A stretch of DNA of 64,000 nucleotides from Ascaris suum (lineage: Eukaryota > Nematoda > Chromadorea > Rhabditida > Ascarididae). Location: contig CM024186.1 of assembly GCA_013433145.1 (NCBI GenBank), positions 3,662,001 to 3,726,000 of the forward strand, given 5' to 3'. Both the position numbers and the translations under genes were made by a program. The notes beneath the pieces are model-generated. The model searched no databases. It was not told the origin of the DNA and worked only from the letters and a program-made list of their open reading frames with translations. Of this stretch, positions 27,928 through 38,876 are shown piece by piece (positions within the stretch are counted from its first letter, which is position 1; each line of letters begins with the position of its first letter).

Positions 27928-28586
27928 TTTCGGTTCGAGCTTGTTAGGCATATGAGCGCGAGCTTATGAGAAAAGTTTGATCTCGAGGTTTAGAGAGATT
28001 TATATTCGGTGTGGTAGTAGTAATGGAGCGCGATTTTGTTTGACGGAGGCACCGTTCATTCTATGTTTGAATATCAATGAACTATACTGTTGCAACATAT
28101 TTCGGGCACTTTTTGGTTTTGATAAAAGGAATTCATGAAAAAAAGAGTCATTTAGAGCGAAAAGATTATATCGATTCCTTACATAAAGTTTTAAAGGATT
28201 ATGAGAATCGTTTCTGGCATTTATTTTATTAGCGATGAAAAAATAATAGTGAAAAGTTACGAGTCAAATTTGGGGATGAAGTCGAGTAGGTCGCTTCGAT
28301 GCTATTTTTGTAGAGGGTAAAAGGAGTTTCAGAAATTGTGGGCTAGCCAGGTTGATTATTGCCACAAGCCGTTGTGCTTTGATGTTGGCTCGCTGTTTTA
28401 TTTTTTTTTTTTTTTTTTGAATTGCTATTGTTATTGTTTTATATATGGCAGCACACCTTACTCGCACCTCTAATGTATCGAATCGTTTCTTTGTTGTTGC
28501 TATTTTTGTTGTTTTTGTTGGCGAAATTTTCGTGTGTTCAGTAAAATTTTCAGTAAATTAAAACTGAACAATGAGTTTTGTTGCAT

Positions 28587-28592
28587 AATAAA
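28587..28592 (+). promoter_or_regulatory. dis-3: Possible poly(A) signal for dis-3
   Basis: First exact AATAAA after the dis-3 stop, about 660 nt downstream. A closer variant hexamer may be used instead. Confidence 0.25.
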
Positions 28593-29018
28593 TGATAGTT
28601 GAAAGTGAAAACGTGATAGTGCGAAACGAACGCAGTGCATTAATGTCACTCGTGGTTATTAATTTGTTTGGGTATTGTGGCAGCACACCTGTCCACCTGT
28701 TTTATTGACTGCAACTTAAGAGAGTGCACAGTGGGTGCATATGTTGTTCGAGTAGAATCCTGTTATTTAAAACATTTTTGGTTGCATACAGAACTCAATA
28801 GAACAACCTCATCGTCGAAATATTTGTTGATAATCCACAGAAGCTATACAAACAACATTAGACTAGTCTTCGGTCGCATTGCACGTTTATGTTGGCAGCA
28901 GAAACAAATTACAATTTTAAACACGAGAGGAGGAAGTGCGGATTTGAATTCTTACGTACTTCTTCCGTGATTACTTCCGATTCCGTCGAGTGACTAGGTT
29001 ATTTAGTACGACTATATT

Positions 29019-29020
<2 letters not shown>

Positions 29021-29105
<85 letters not shown>
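29021..29105. repeat. (TA)n microsatellite, about 85 bp
   Basis: Uninterrupted alternating TA. The long open frames across it, made of repeated Tyr-Ile, are artefacts of the repeat. Confidence 0.98.
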
Positions 29106-29107
<2 letters not shown>

Positions 29108-29985
29108 TTGCTTGTTCATTTATTTATTTATTTATTTATTTGTTCATTCATTCAAAACCCAATCCTAAAATTAAGAGGCTTAGGCATTTGTTTATGGGGA
29201 GGGAGATTTACGACATTAACGAACCATTGCAATAAACATTTACATTTACGAGTGTTGCAAAGAATGATTTTTTCATCGCAGCTCGAAGTGCTTCAAACAT
29301 ACTTCCTTCTTTTTTCCCGAATTCCAGTAAACAAACCCTCTATTTCAGCTGACTGTCGAAAGTTGAATGCTGCTCTTCTCCAAATTGCTTTGCGATCTCT
29401 GTTTTCGTTGACCTTAATCGTATCTACTATAGCCTTCAGGTTCACATCGTCGGAGTGCATCGATGCTTCAAATGGATGGTTGTCGGTCAGACTCTCGAGC
29501 TTACAATCGATTTTTTCAATATGCATTTCCCAAACGCTTCATTCGTTTCTTGGGTCACTGCTGTCACTATCGTTTCAATGCGGAACATTAAAAGACAAAT
29601 TAGCTCTTTGTGAAACTTCTTTCATTGCGTGCAAACTTCCAAAAATGAGTTGTTTTTTTTTCAAAGCGCTTAATTTATTGCGACATAACGAAGAATGTCG
29701 GCCGCTACACAGCACTACGTAATAAACACCTTTTTGCTTTGCACATTCATAGGAACAATGACGCACAAAATTTTATCAAAAAAAAATCCGCAAAGCAAAA
29801 TGCATGAATCTCATGAATACTAGCTTAAACAGAGCAATACTTATTTGTTGTTTGTTTATTTGTTTATTTATTTATTTACTTTATTCACCTATTTATTTTG
29901 ATGTCCTGAAGTTGGAAAACATGCAAAAGTATGTGAGCGTGAACAGCAATACGTTAGCAAAATTACGATTAAAGCGAGCTGATAT

Positions 29986-31480
29986 TTAATACGCAAGAGC
30001 AGCCGTAGTGTATAGAAGGAAACGGCTCAGTTGTATCTTCAAAGCTGAAGGAGTGGGTGCATTAACGATATCGCCGGGAAGCGGATTCCAGACTTCTATA
30101 ACGCGGAACTGGAAACCATGCACAACATTGTTTTGATTGCAGTATTTTTTGTCAAGCTGAAACTCGTACGTACGTCGACCACGCAGAGATGCAAATTGAA
30201 ATATTTTTGCTAGGCGAGTGTCGGAAAAACCGAGCAAAATTCTTTAACAAAAAATGATGGAAAAATGAGCGTGTGATATTTCAGTGATTCTAGGTTAAAG
30301 ATTTCTAGCCTGTTAGTTAATTCGGCTAATATGGACCACAATAAATTTCATCGAAGGCTATGCGGGTGAAGCGTTTCTCGACATCCTCTAGCAACCTAAT
30401 ATAAGCAGACCGTATACGAGTGCAGTGTTCCAAAATGCGTCAGCAATATGCGATAAAGTCATTTAGATAATGCTCAATACGTCTGTGTTGTAAAGCGCGC
30501 AGCCTACAGCTTTGCAATTTTCGACGACTTTTTGATGACAATGAAACACTGCAATCTCCAATGAAGTTTAGAGTCGATTATAATGTCCACGTCATGAATA
30601 CCATCCGTAATTGGAAGAAAAGAACATCACGTCCTATGCTGAGAAAACATTCATGCCTATAATTGTCGCGTTTGCGCGCAAATGCGGAAAAAGATTTTGT
30701 CTTATTTTGTTCTTTCTCATTCTTTGTTCGCAAATCTTTGTGGGCATAGTGCACAAACATTGGGCGGACGGGTAAGTTGTAAAAAGCGTCAATAAGCGAG
30801 TTAAGTTGTAGAAAGTTCCCTAAAGATTCGCGAACAAACAATGAAAATTTTTTAAAAACCAACAAAAGTTTTTTTTTCTCATTTATGCGTAGTTATGACA
30901 ATAGTTGACATGAAAAAAAAACGAGACATTTATTCTGGGAAACGTTTAGTTGCCATAATTTCAACCATTCGGTAAATATATCAAGGTTCCCATAAAGAAT
31001 ATGGAAATTGTAAGTAAGTTCATGCAGTATGCGATATACTTTGAGATCGTCAGCAAAAAGTTTAGTACTATGAAGAATGTTATCGGAAATGTCGTTAATT
31101 TATATGAGGAATAAAACAGGATCCGGGACCGTTCCTTACGGGACACTACTAGGAATTGGATGCGGAGCCGAGCATCTGTTTGTAATTCTCACGTGAAAAT
31201 TTCGGCCACATAAGAATGTTTGGCAACGAGCCAGTGATGGAGTATTTTTTCAATTTCAGGACTCACTACAGGTCACACTCCAAAGATTTTAGTACAATCG
31301 ACTCACGTTGTCTTCGACTTGTTAGGTTATTTAAGCGGATGGCACCTTTCCTGGATCCAAAATATTTCTTTTGTGAAGAAGCGTATTCGATCATAGCGCA
31401 TTTAAATTCATCAACAACTGCAATATGGCAAACTATACGCCCACAAATCTCCCAAGTCTCAATATTTTTGGCCAAAGTCC
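29986..31480 (-). mobile_element. Decayed non-LTR (CR1/Jockey-like) retrotransposon, RT region
   Basis: Read on the minus strand with frame changes, this shows the ordered landmarks of a non-LTR reverse transcriptase. They are FLI-IND near 31090, the catalytic LFADDLKVYR (FADD codons at 31040-31057), WLKLWQLNVSQNKC near 30950, IHDVDIIIDSKLHW near 30590, ILEHCTRIRSAYIR with EKRFTRIAF near 30390, and the C-terminal VIEVWNPLPGDIVNAP near 30090. Several in-frame stops and shifts interrupt it, so it is inactive. The part between 31170 and 31480 is an open minus-strand frame that probably belongs to the same element just before the RT. Element ends, target-site duplication and exact clade were not determined. 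Confidence 0.85.
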
Positions 31481-32718
31481 TCTCCTGATTGTTTTGGCCG
31501 GTTTATAGTTCACTGTTTTTGTCCGAAATTTAAGGCTTATTACCATTGGCCAAAATTTGGCTGATGAATAGTGCTTGAAACTTCTTGTTCATTAATTGCT
31601 ACTCGATAGAAGGTCGCTTTTTTACGTAATGAATTTTAGAAAATAGATCTTCATGTCGCTTGAAATTGCCTCATTTCATTGGCCAGTAAATCATGAACTG
31701 TATGATTCGGCTGACGAATCTGGCCAGAAAATTTATCGAGAATTGGCAAAATTCTTGCTTTTTCGAGTATTTTCTCTTATCTATTTCGGGAATTTGATTT
31801 TTTTTTCAATGTTTATTTATTATTTGAATGTATAGCTTGTTCCATGAAATTCTTGAAATTTGCAAGCAATTTTTTCTGCATACAATTCCCTCTCAGCTCT
31901 GAATTTAGAGGGCAAATACCTGTAAGAAAAATTTCTTTAGTTGTCGTTTACATACGAAAGCTAGAGATAAAAATATTCCCTTGGAAAAGAAAAATTGCTT
32001 GGTCAACATCGATAGAATCTGCGAGTATTTTGCGTTGTTGAAAATGCTGCTTTGAAGCGCCTGACTTTCATACTTTTTATCGAAACGAGTTATTGGCATT
32101 ATTGCTTTCTGATGTTTTCTGAACATCACTCTATATAAATGACTCCTTCCTCTCTATTCTCAAATTATTTTTGCCATATTTTCTTTTTTCGTTTCTTTAT
32201 TCTCTTTTCTTTTACATGTAATTGACAAGATGTGCATAATATTTCGTTGCACCTTGAAAGAGACATTGAAGTGCGTCTGTGAAAGAGTATTCTGCTTAGG
32301 TAATTACTTTAGTCGTTTGATCTATGAACTTATATGAGGAGTGCGAGTATTTAAGAAACACATATTGGTAACGCCCGAAAGTTTTTCACTCTCGTTGATG
32401 TTTTTCGACCGCCGTCAAGGTGTTGGGAATTGCCACTTATTAACTAATGCGTTCATTAATGAGGTGTTAGTAATTATCGTTGCATATATTTTTATCTGAT
32501 TCTCTCATTGAATGACCATTATATATGGGCTATTATGTAAATTTATTTGCATATTCGACTAGAATTTCGTTTATCCCTTGAGCTAATCAATTAACTAGAA
32601 TTAGGGAATTGCCGACAATAAGAAACACTGAAAAAGGTTCAGATTGAATGCCTGGTTGTTTTTTTTATTCATCTGTTGGGCATAATGCATCATGAATGAT
32701 GAGGTGGATTTTACTCAC

Positions 32719-32880
32719 CTGCACGAAAGTTTCTACGTATACGCTCACTGTGATTGCTTGACGTCGATAAACAGTGCACTGAATTAAATGTGCTCGACTG
32801 AGCAGCAGTGTCGACGACACCTCTTCTGCAGCAGTGGGAGTTTGTTTATTACGTTGATTGGCAACTAAATGGGCAGCCGG
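32719..32880 (-). CDS. Orphan internal exon on the minus strand, unknown protein
   Basis: On the minus strand, a 162-nt stop-free segment (54 codons, phase 0) is framed by a textbook acceptor (TTCATTTGCAG) and a textbook donor (CAG|GTGAGT). It encodes a stretch beginning PAAHLVANQRNKQTPTAAEE and ending YRRQAITVSVYVETFVQ. Its G+C content is above that of the AT-rich DNA around it. No partner exon was recognised on either side and the protein family is unknown to me. It could be one exon of a long-intron minus-strand gene, with the LINE relic in an intron, or a chance arrangement. Confidence 0.35.
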
Positions 32881-34250
32881 CTGCAAATGAACCCATAATT
32901 AGATATGAAGGTAATTAATACACACGTATTTTGATTACAAAATAGATCTAAGCGTAGGGGGTGAACCAAAAAAATTTACGTACAGGTGTTTTATTTATTA
33001 AACGTAGGTATTTATAGACAAACAAATAAACAGCGGAAATTACTGATATGTGTACGCTATGCTTTTATCCAGAAATCAACCGATGAATACGTATTCCTTT
33101 GCAGATTCATTCAGTTATTTGAATAGAATTCACCACACATGTGCTTAACAGTAATAGGAATCCAACCGGTACATCTAGTGGATGAAATGGCGAGTTGAAC
33201 TCAACTTATTTTGCCGTTAAGGCCCATTATTTCTGATCGTTTCCCGTTTTTGAGAAGGTAGGGTCGAGTCATAAATTTACAACAGACAGGTCTTTCTTGT
33301 AAACCGTTCGCTTCATGCGTCCAATTTTGCATACACGTGTGGACCAGGAAAAAAAAACCTGAAGACCTGAAATAGTTCCTGTTCAAGAGAACGGAAGGTA
33401 AAAATACATCATAGAAGAGTGAAACGGGGTACGAATATGTTCTCGACGTGGGGTACTTCGGTCATCGAAGAGACTTTTCATTTAAACCTTTAAGCACTAT
33501 CATTGCCATCTAATGTTTTCAACTATCACTAAGTGGAAATTTCACTGAAAGCCGAAAATCATTTATTTGCCACTATTGTAAATATTTTTATTGCCGATCA
33601 TGCTATAGCAATTAATCGATTTTTCGTTGAATATTTACAAAGCAAATAATCTATAAGTGGAAATGAAACGTTTTATATGGAAGTAATAAGTTCAAAAGTA
33701 TGACAATGCAATCATAATGAGCAAAAAATATAAATATATTGAAGAGAATTATTATTATTATATTACCTAAAAAAATTAATTAAATTTGAAATTCTAATGA
33801 GAATTTAAATAAGAAAAAAAAATTAAAATTAGAAAATGAAAGGAAACAAATTTGATCAATTATTTCCAACTAAAAGAATAAACTTATTATTATTATTATA
33901 TAGATAATTTTACTCGAAGATATCGTTCTATTTTCAGTTTCCCATCTTTTTTTTTTTGATTTTTTTCTCAAAAAAATTTTCTTACATTCTTTTTTTTTAT
34001 TCCAAAACTTTTTCAAATAATTAAAAAATTTCTTGATTGGTAAAACATTTATTCATTCAATATCTAGTCGTTTTTTTTCTTTTTTGCTTTCGTTATCACT
34101 CGTTTTTTGAGAAAATGAAATGCAATTGAATTTTGTGAGTAGAATAGAGATCAGCAATGAATACTCGATCATATATTGCCGGTGATTACAGGTATTAGAC
34201 TACCTGGAAATTGAATAGTGGATATGAGACGTGTAATAGTATAAACATGG

Positions 34251-34411
34251 CATCTTGGAGGCGTTTCTTCACCACATTGAACGCCACACTAAAAACGATG
34301 TTCTTTTCTCTATAATTTCTGAGTCATCTGAAACATCTTAGTTCAATGGCTTCAGAAGAAGACCGTTGTTCCTGATGTGATGTAACATGACAAAGAAACA
34401 TCTCCAAGACG
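34251..34411. repeat. 161-bp imperfect inverted-repeat element
   Basis: Left arm CATCTTGGAGGCGTTTC (34251-34267) and the reverse complement of the right arm (34395-34411), CGTCTTGGAGATGTTTC, match at 14 of 17 positions. Weaker complementarity extends inward. It could be a MITE-like or foldback element. No clear target-site duplication is seen. Confidence 0.4.
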
Positions 34412-35989
34412 TATTCATTTACTAGTGAATTTCATAGTGTTATCAATCTCATATGTAGAATTCGGTTTGCAAAATTTGACGGACTAATTAACCTGCAGTT
34501 ACCTGTATAAGGTCGATTGTTCACTGCTTATCCCTCTTGACGAGTTTTTGAAGAGGTGTAAATGTGTTTCTTCTTGCATATAAAAGTGCCCATCCTTCGC
34601 ATGCTTCCGGTTGTTTCATTCGAAGCGGAGCTGCGTTTTCTAAGTGCAAATTTAGCGAGAGTTCTTTTGCATGTGTTCTTTATTATTTTTATAGGTGTTT
34701 CGGTAACCTCTTACAATTTTCGTCTTATGATAGCTCCGTTACTGTCTATTTGCAAATAAACCCCACCCCCCTCAATAAAAAATATGATGGAATTTCGAGA
34801 GAAAGACTATTTTTTCACTTAAAAAAAAACCATCCTATTCGAGAAGTTCAAAGAAATAGTGCAGCGTTGAATTTGAATAAATTATATGCAAATTTTTTTT
34901 TCACTTCTTATAATGATCTTCACATGATTTAAAGAATTAACAACTGATATAAATATTATATAAGTCGGCGATAAAATTTTCGAAAATTCCAAAACTTTTC
35001 GTGAAAATTTCCCAAAGAAAAAATCTTTATGATTGGCGGAAATGACAAAAAAAAATTTCATTGCAAAAATTGAGAATGCGGCGATATTTTGAAATTGACG
35101 CATTTTCACATTTATGCCTTTCAGCGCTTTTTTTTTGCACTCTATAGATTCGATGACATTACAGTGAAATATTATTACAAAAAAGAAAATCGCATTTACA
35201 CTCTATGCAATAGAGAAAAAATGCGAATGAAGAATTTTAAAAAAGTTACTTCCACAATTCGATGATAATGTAGTGATCGGAATTTAAAAAAAAAAAAAAC
35301 AACAAATGTTGGCATATTGCCCGCTTTTTATTTATTTATTTTTTTTCATTCGCAAATTTTCTTCCGATTAAATTTCTATTGCTGATCGAAAATGAAATTT
35401 TTCAAAAAATTTTGATGAAAAATTTCTATTATATATCATATTTTCTCCGTAAATATTCCTAAAAAATCCTTTTTATTTATCAATGAAAAAATTGATGCTC
35501 TGAGTCTCATCTCAAATAGAAACGATATTTCGTTGCTTATCATTATTCAATGATATTTCACAAGATGTGTTACATAGTATTTATTCATTCTGCCGACATT
35601 AATGCCCTTTGTCGAAGTGTTGAGATAAGAGAGAGTCTTCATGTAAAATGGAATGCATATTTTTCCTACAAATATGTGATTGCTTAATTTTCTGGCAATG
35701 TATAAATCTATTTTATAGTTTTTTTTCCTCAAGAATATCTGAAAATTTTGCAACGAATTTGAACCTATGCAATAAATGTGATAAAATGATAACGTTATCA
35801 ATGATAATGCTTATCACTTTTCTATCATCAATCATATTCATTACCTCTTCTCTAAGTTATGAGGAAATTTACTCATTATTCTTTCTTCGATAACAACAAA
35901 AAAACGGAGAAAAGTAGAAAAAAGGATGCAGTTATAAGTGTTGTTTTAGATGCGTTGCCAAGTTGGATATTGCGCAGAGCATTTGTTAG

Positions 35990-36096
<107 letters not shown>

Positions 36097-36265
36097 TGTA
36101 ATGTAATTATATAATTATCGACGCCCCCCTCCGAGACATTTGAAGCGTCACTTGTTAGCTATTCAGCAACAAAGCTCCTTCCCCTCCTTCCCGCAGATCT
36201 AAAATCGTTTCCTCGCATCGTATATCGTTGCAATGTCATTTAAACGAAAATATATTTATTTGCAG

Positions 36266-37716
36266 ATGGCTGTCACACTTTGTTGGATTCCCTCATCAGT
36301 TGTGAAAGCAGTTATTTTTGCGTTGAACGCTGCGTTATTTATGCCAATGATTTACTTTTTCTGGAAGTTGCCAAGCGAGGATAATTGGCGTTATGTTTTA
36401 TTGGTGGCCATATCAGTGCAATCTATATTTATTTGCTATCTAGCGATATGCTTCGAAAATTGTATCGCATGTCAACGATCATCTAGATTGAAGGCAAGTG
36501 GTTGTATTTCATTTTTGTACGGTAGTAACATTCTTACTGTACGTGGACTTATCAAACGATTTAAGCGAAATGTGTTAAAAGACCTCTGTGAAACGCAATA
36601 GAATGGAATAGAACTTAAAGTGTAATCATTTTCAAAAAAAAGGCATCTTTGATAAAATATCGCTTCAAAAAAAAAAACCTCACGCCATATTTTTAGATGA
36701 AAACTTTTTGCTACATAAAATGTGAGTATGAATAAGCATAATTTAGAAAATTCTTGCGGAAAGTATTTGGCAACCTCGACTTCTCTTCCCTCGATTGCCT
36801 TCGAGCTTCCTTTCTCCAACCCCTATCTCCACCACCTCCTGCTAGCCCAATTTCTCACTTCCCAACACTGCCAAATAAACGCTAGCTTAGCCGCCCTCTG
36901 TACGCGCAACGTTTATTGGTTAAATTTGCTCGTCACCAAACTTCTGATAAGTGATTTCGGATTTGGGAGGGGGTGGGAGTGGGAGAGAGTGAGAAGGATA
37001 TCTCCCATTTTAGTTAATTTTTGCATAATATTCGGGCAAAAAATGCCTGAATATTATACAAAAAATGCTGATCGCAGGTGTTCATCGAAATATCAAATTC
37101 CTAATTTTTTTCGTTTCTCTTCCAAATAATTTCTATAATTTTCAGCCTAATTGCTCATCGCCAATTTGATCATTTATTTGTGAAATTATCTTTCATTCTC
37201 TTGTCTTAATTAAATTAAATGATAAAATATTGTAATAATTTAAAATCGGTTTTTTTGTAGATACAAGCACAAAGCAGTAATTGTCTAGTGATGAGTACAA
37301 AGCTACCAATCGATAAGAGTCCTGTGAATGCACTCGACGTTTCACTACTCAATACCTATCCGTCCGATGTTCCTTCTTTTGCCGTTATACCGATGAAAAC
37401 TAATCAACATGGTGACGAACAAATTGCCAATGCGCAAATTCTTCGAAATGTTCGAACAGTCGGTTATTTGAGTGGCGAGTCAACAAGGCCAATATTTCGA
37501 GTTTATCCTATACGATCGGCTGATCCTGGAGCGACGACCCAGGATTTCCTCGCTCATAATCAACCATCTTCATTACCAACCTATGATGAAGTAATGCGAG
37601 TCAATGTGACCGCAGAAGATATCCGTTCGTCATCGAATCCCTGCGGTCAAAGGAGTACTGTGTGGTCAACGGGTCTTTCAAATGATCGCAGCAACGATCG
37701 ATATTTTGTTGCTTAA
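36266..37716 (+). CDS. Small membrane protein with C-terminal PTYDEV motif
   Basis: Two exons, 36266-36493 and 37261-37716, join in phase 0 across a GC-AG intron (AAG|GCAAGT). If the ATG at 36266 is the start, the protein is 227 residues. The first exon has two hydrophobic segments (about residues 9-30 and 40-60) separated by KLPSEDNW, followed by a Cys-containing basic juxtamembrane piece (CIACQRSSRLK). The second exon encodes a hydrophilic tail with SLPTYDEVMR. Tails of this type occur in uncharacterised multi-spanning nematode proteins, and (P)PxY-like motifs can bind WW domains. The ATG follows an acceptor (TTTGCAG) directly, so the exon may be internal, with further TM exons upstream. 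No function is assigned. Confidence 0.7.
36494..36499 (+). other. GC 5' splice site in the membrane-protein gene
   Basis: AGATTGAAG|GCAAGT, paired with the acceptor TTTTTTGTAG ending at 37260. The join keeps phase and links the TM exon to the long hydrophilic exon. Reading through instead gives a frame ending at 36601. Confidence 0.65.
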
Positions 37717-38178
37717 TTGTATTTAAATGTAACATATATTCGGTAGGGAAAGAGTTGTGAGAGAAGTGATTGAGATGGAATCGCGCTAAGTTCGGTTCAT
37801 TTTGATTGGCACTTGCCAGTAGAGCGAAAAGGCGAAAAATTGGTCAAAATGTCTAAAAATATGACAAATTGCTAAATTGGAAAGTGCAATTTTTTCCACT
37901 CATCACTTTTATTAATGAACGCCCTTAGACTGAAATTTTAGCTAAACTATTCCCAGAATTGTAGTGTTACGATATTAATGCATATCGCACTAACGAAGAG
38001 TGGACGCGATATTTCGCTCATTAAAGTGAATTACCCTTTTGGATGGGAGCGCATTCCCAGTTATTCAGCTGTAATATTTTGAAATGACTACTGAGCGTCA
38101 GTGTAGCACATTGTGTTTTTCCTTCATTACTTGTTGTCGGGTGATGTGTCATATGTATTTAAAAAATGTTTGTCTGTA

Positions 38179-38195
38179 AATAAAGCATCAATAAA
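38179..38195 (+). promoter_or_regulatory. Two poly(A) signals after the membrane-protein gene
   Basis: AATAAA at 38179-38184 and again at 38190-38195, about 460-480 nt after the stop at 37714-37716 and just before a TA tract. Confidence 0.4.
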
Positions 38196-38222
38196 ATGAG
38201 TTCTTTTGCATGAATATTCAAG

Positions 38223-38385
<163 letters not shown>

Positions 38386-38868
38386 TTCATTCTGAAGAAT
38401 GGGGGCGACTCATTCATATTATATGATACAGTTGTGTACTATCAAGAAAGCAAGTGATGCCTTAAAAATAGGTTTCGAAAAAAATCGATTCTGGAACCGG
38501 AAACGCAATTCAAAAGGCAAATTTGGTGCGGTGAGATTTTCTTCGAATAGACACAGACGAAGGAAACATTTTCCAGCACGACAAATGTGAATTTTCGCAC
38601 AATTTCTTTACTTCGGTGATTTCCTTCTACTCTCCCAAAATTCCTCACATGATCACGATCGTTGTATTCTTTCTTCAAGGTTCCAGCCTCCTCATGGCTA
38701 AATTTTTTCCTTCTCGCATTATATTCGACAACAACAATGCTCTATTCGATTAACGTATGATTTCTATGGACTCTCTCTGTTCTCAAATATGTTTTCAATT
38801 AGCTCTAAAGGCGTTGTGTGGGCGCATTGTGGGCATGACAACCGGTTCGACGTTTGCTCATTGGGAAG

Positions 38869-38876
38869 TGACGTCA
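38869..38876. promoter_or_regulatory. CRE-type palindrome TGACGTCA upstream of syntaxin
   Basis: Exact CREB/ATF consensus inside a comparatively G+C-rich patch (about 38800-38890), 3.8 kb before the syntaxin start codon. Possible enhancer site; a chance occurrence cannot be excluded. Confidence 0.25.

Noticed and set aside
29018..29722. 234-codon open frame starting with a long Tyr-Ile repeat
   Set aside because: The start lies in the TA microsatellite. The rest has no recognised domain and overlaps minus-strand retroelement-like sequence.
34562..34932. Two overlapping frames of 65 and 122 codons as an upstream TM exon of the membrane-protein gene
   Set aside because: No acceptor/donor pair in a matching phase. 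The AT-rich composition explains the hydrophobic codons.
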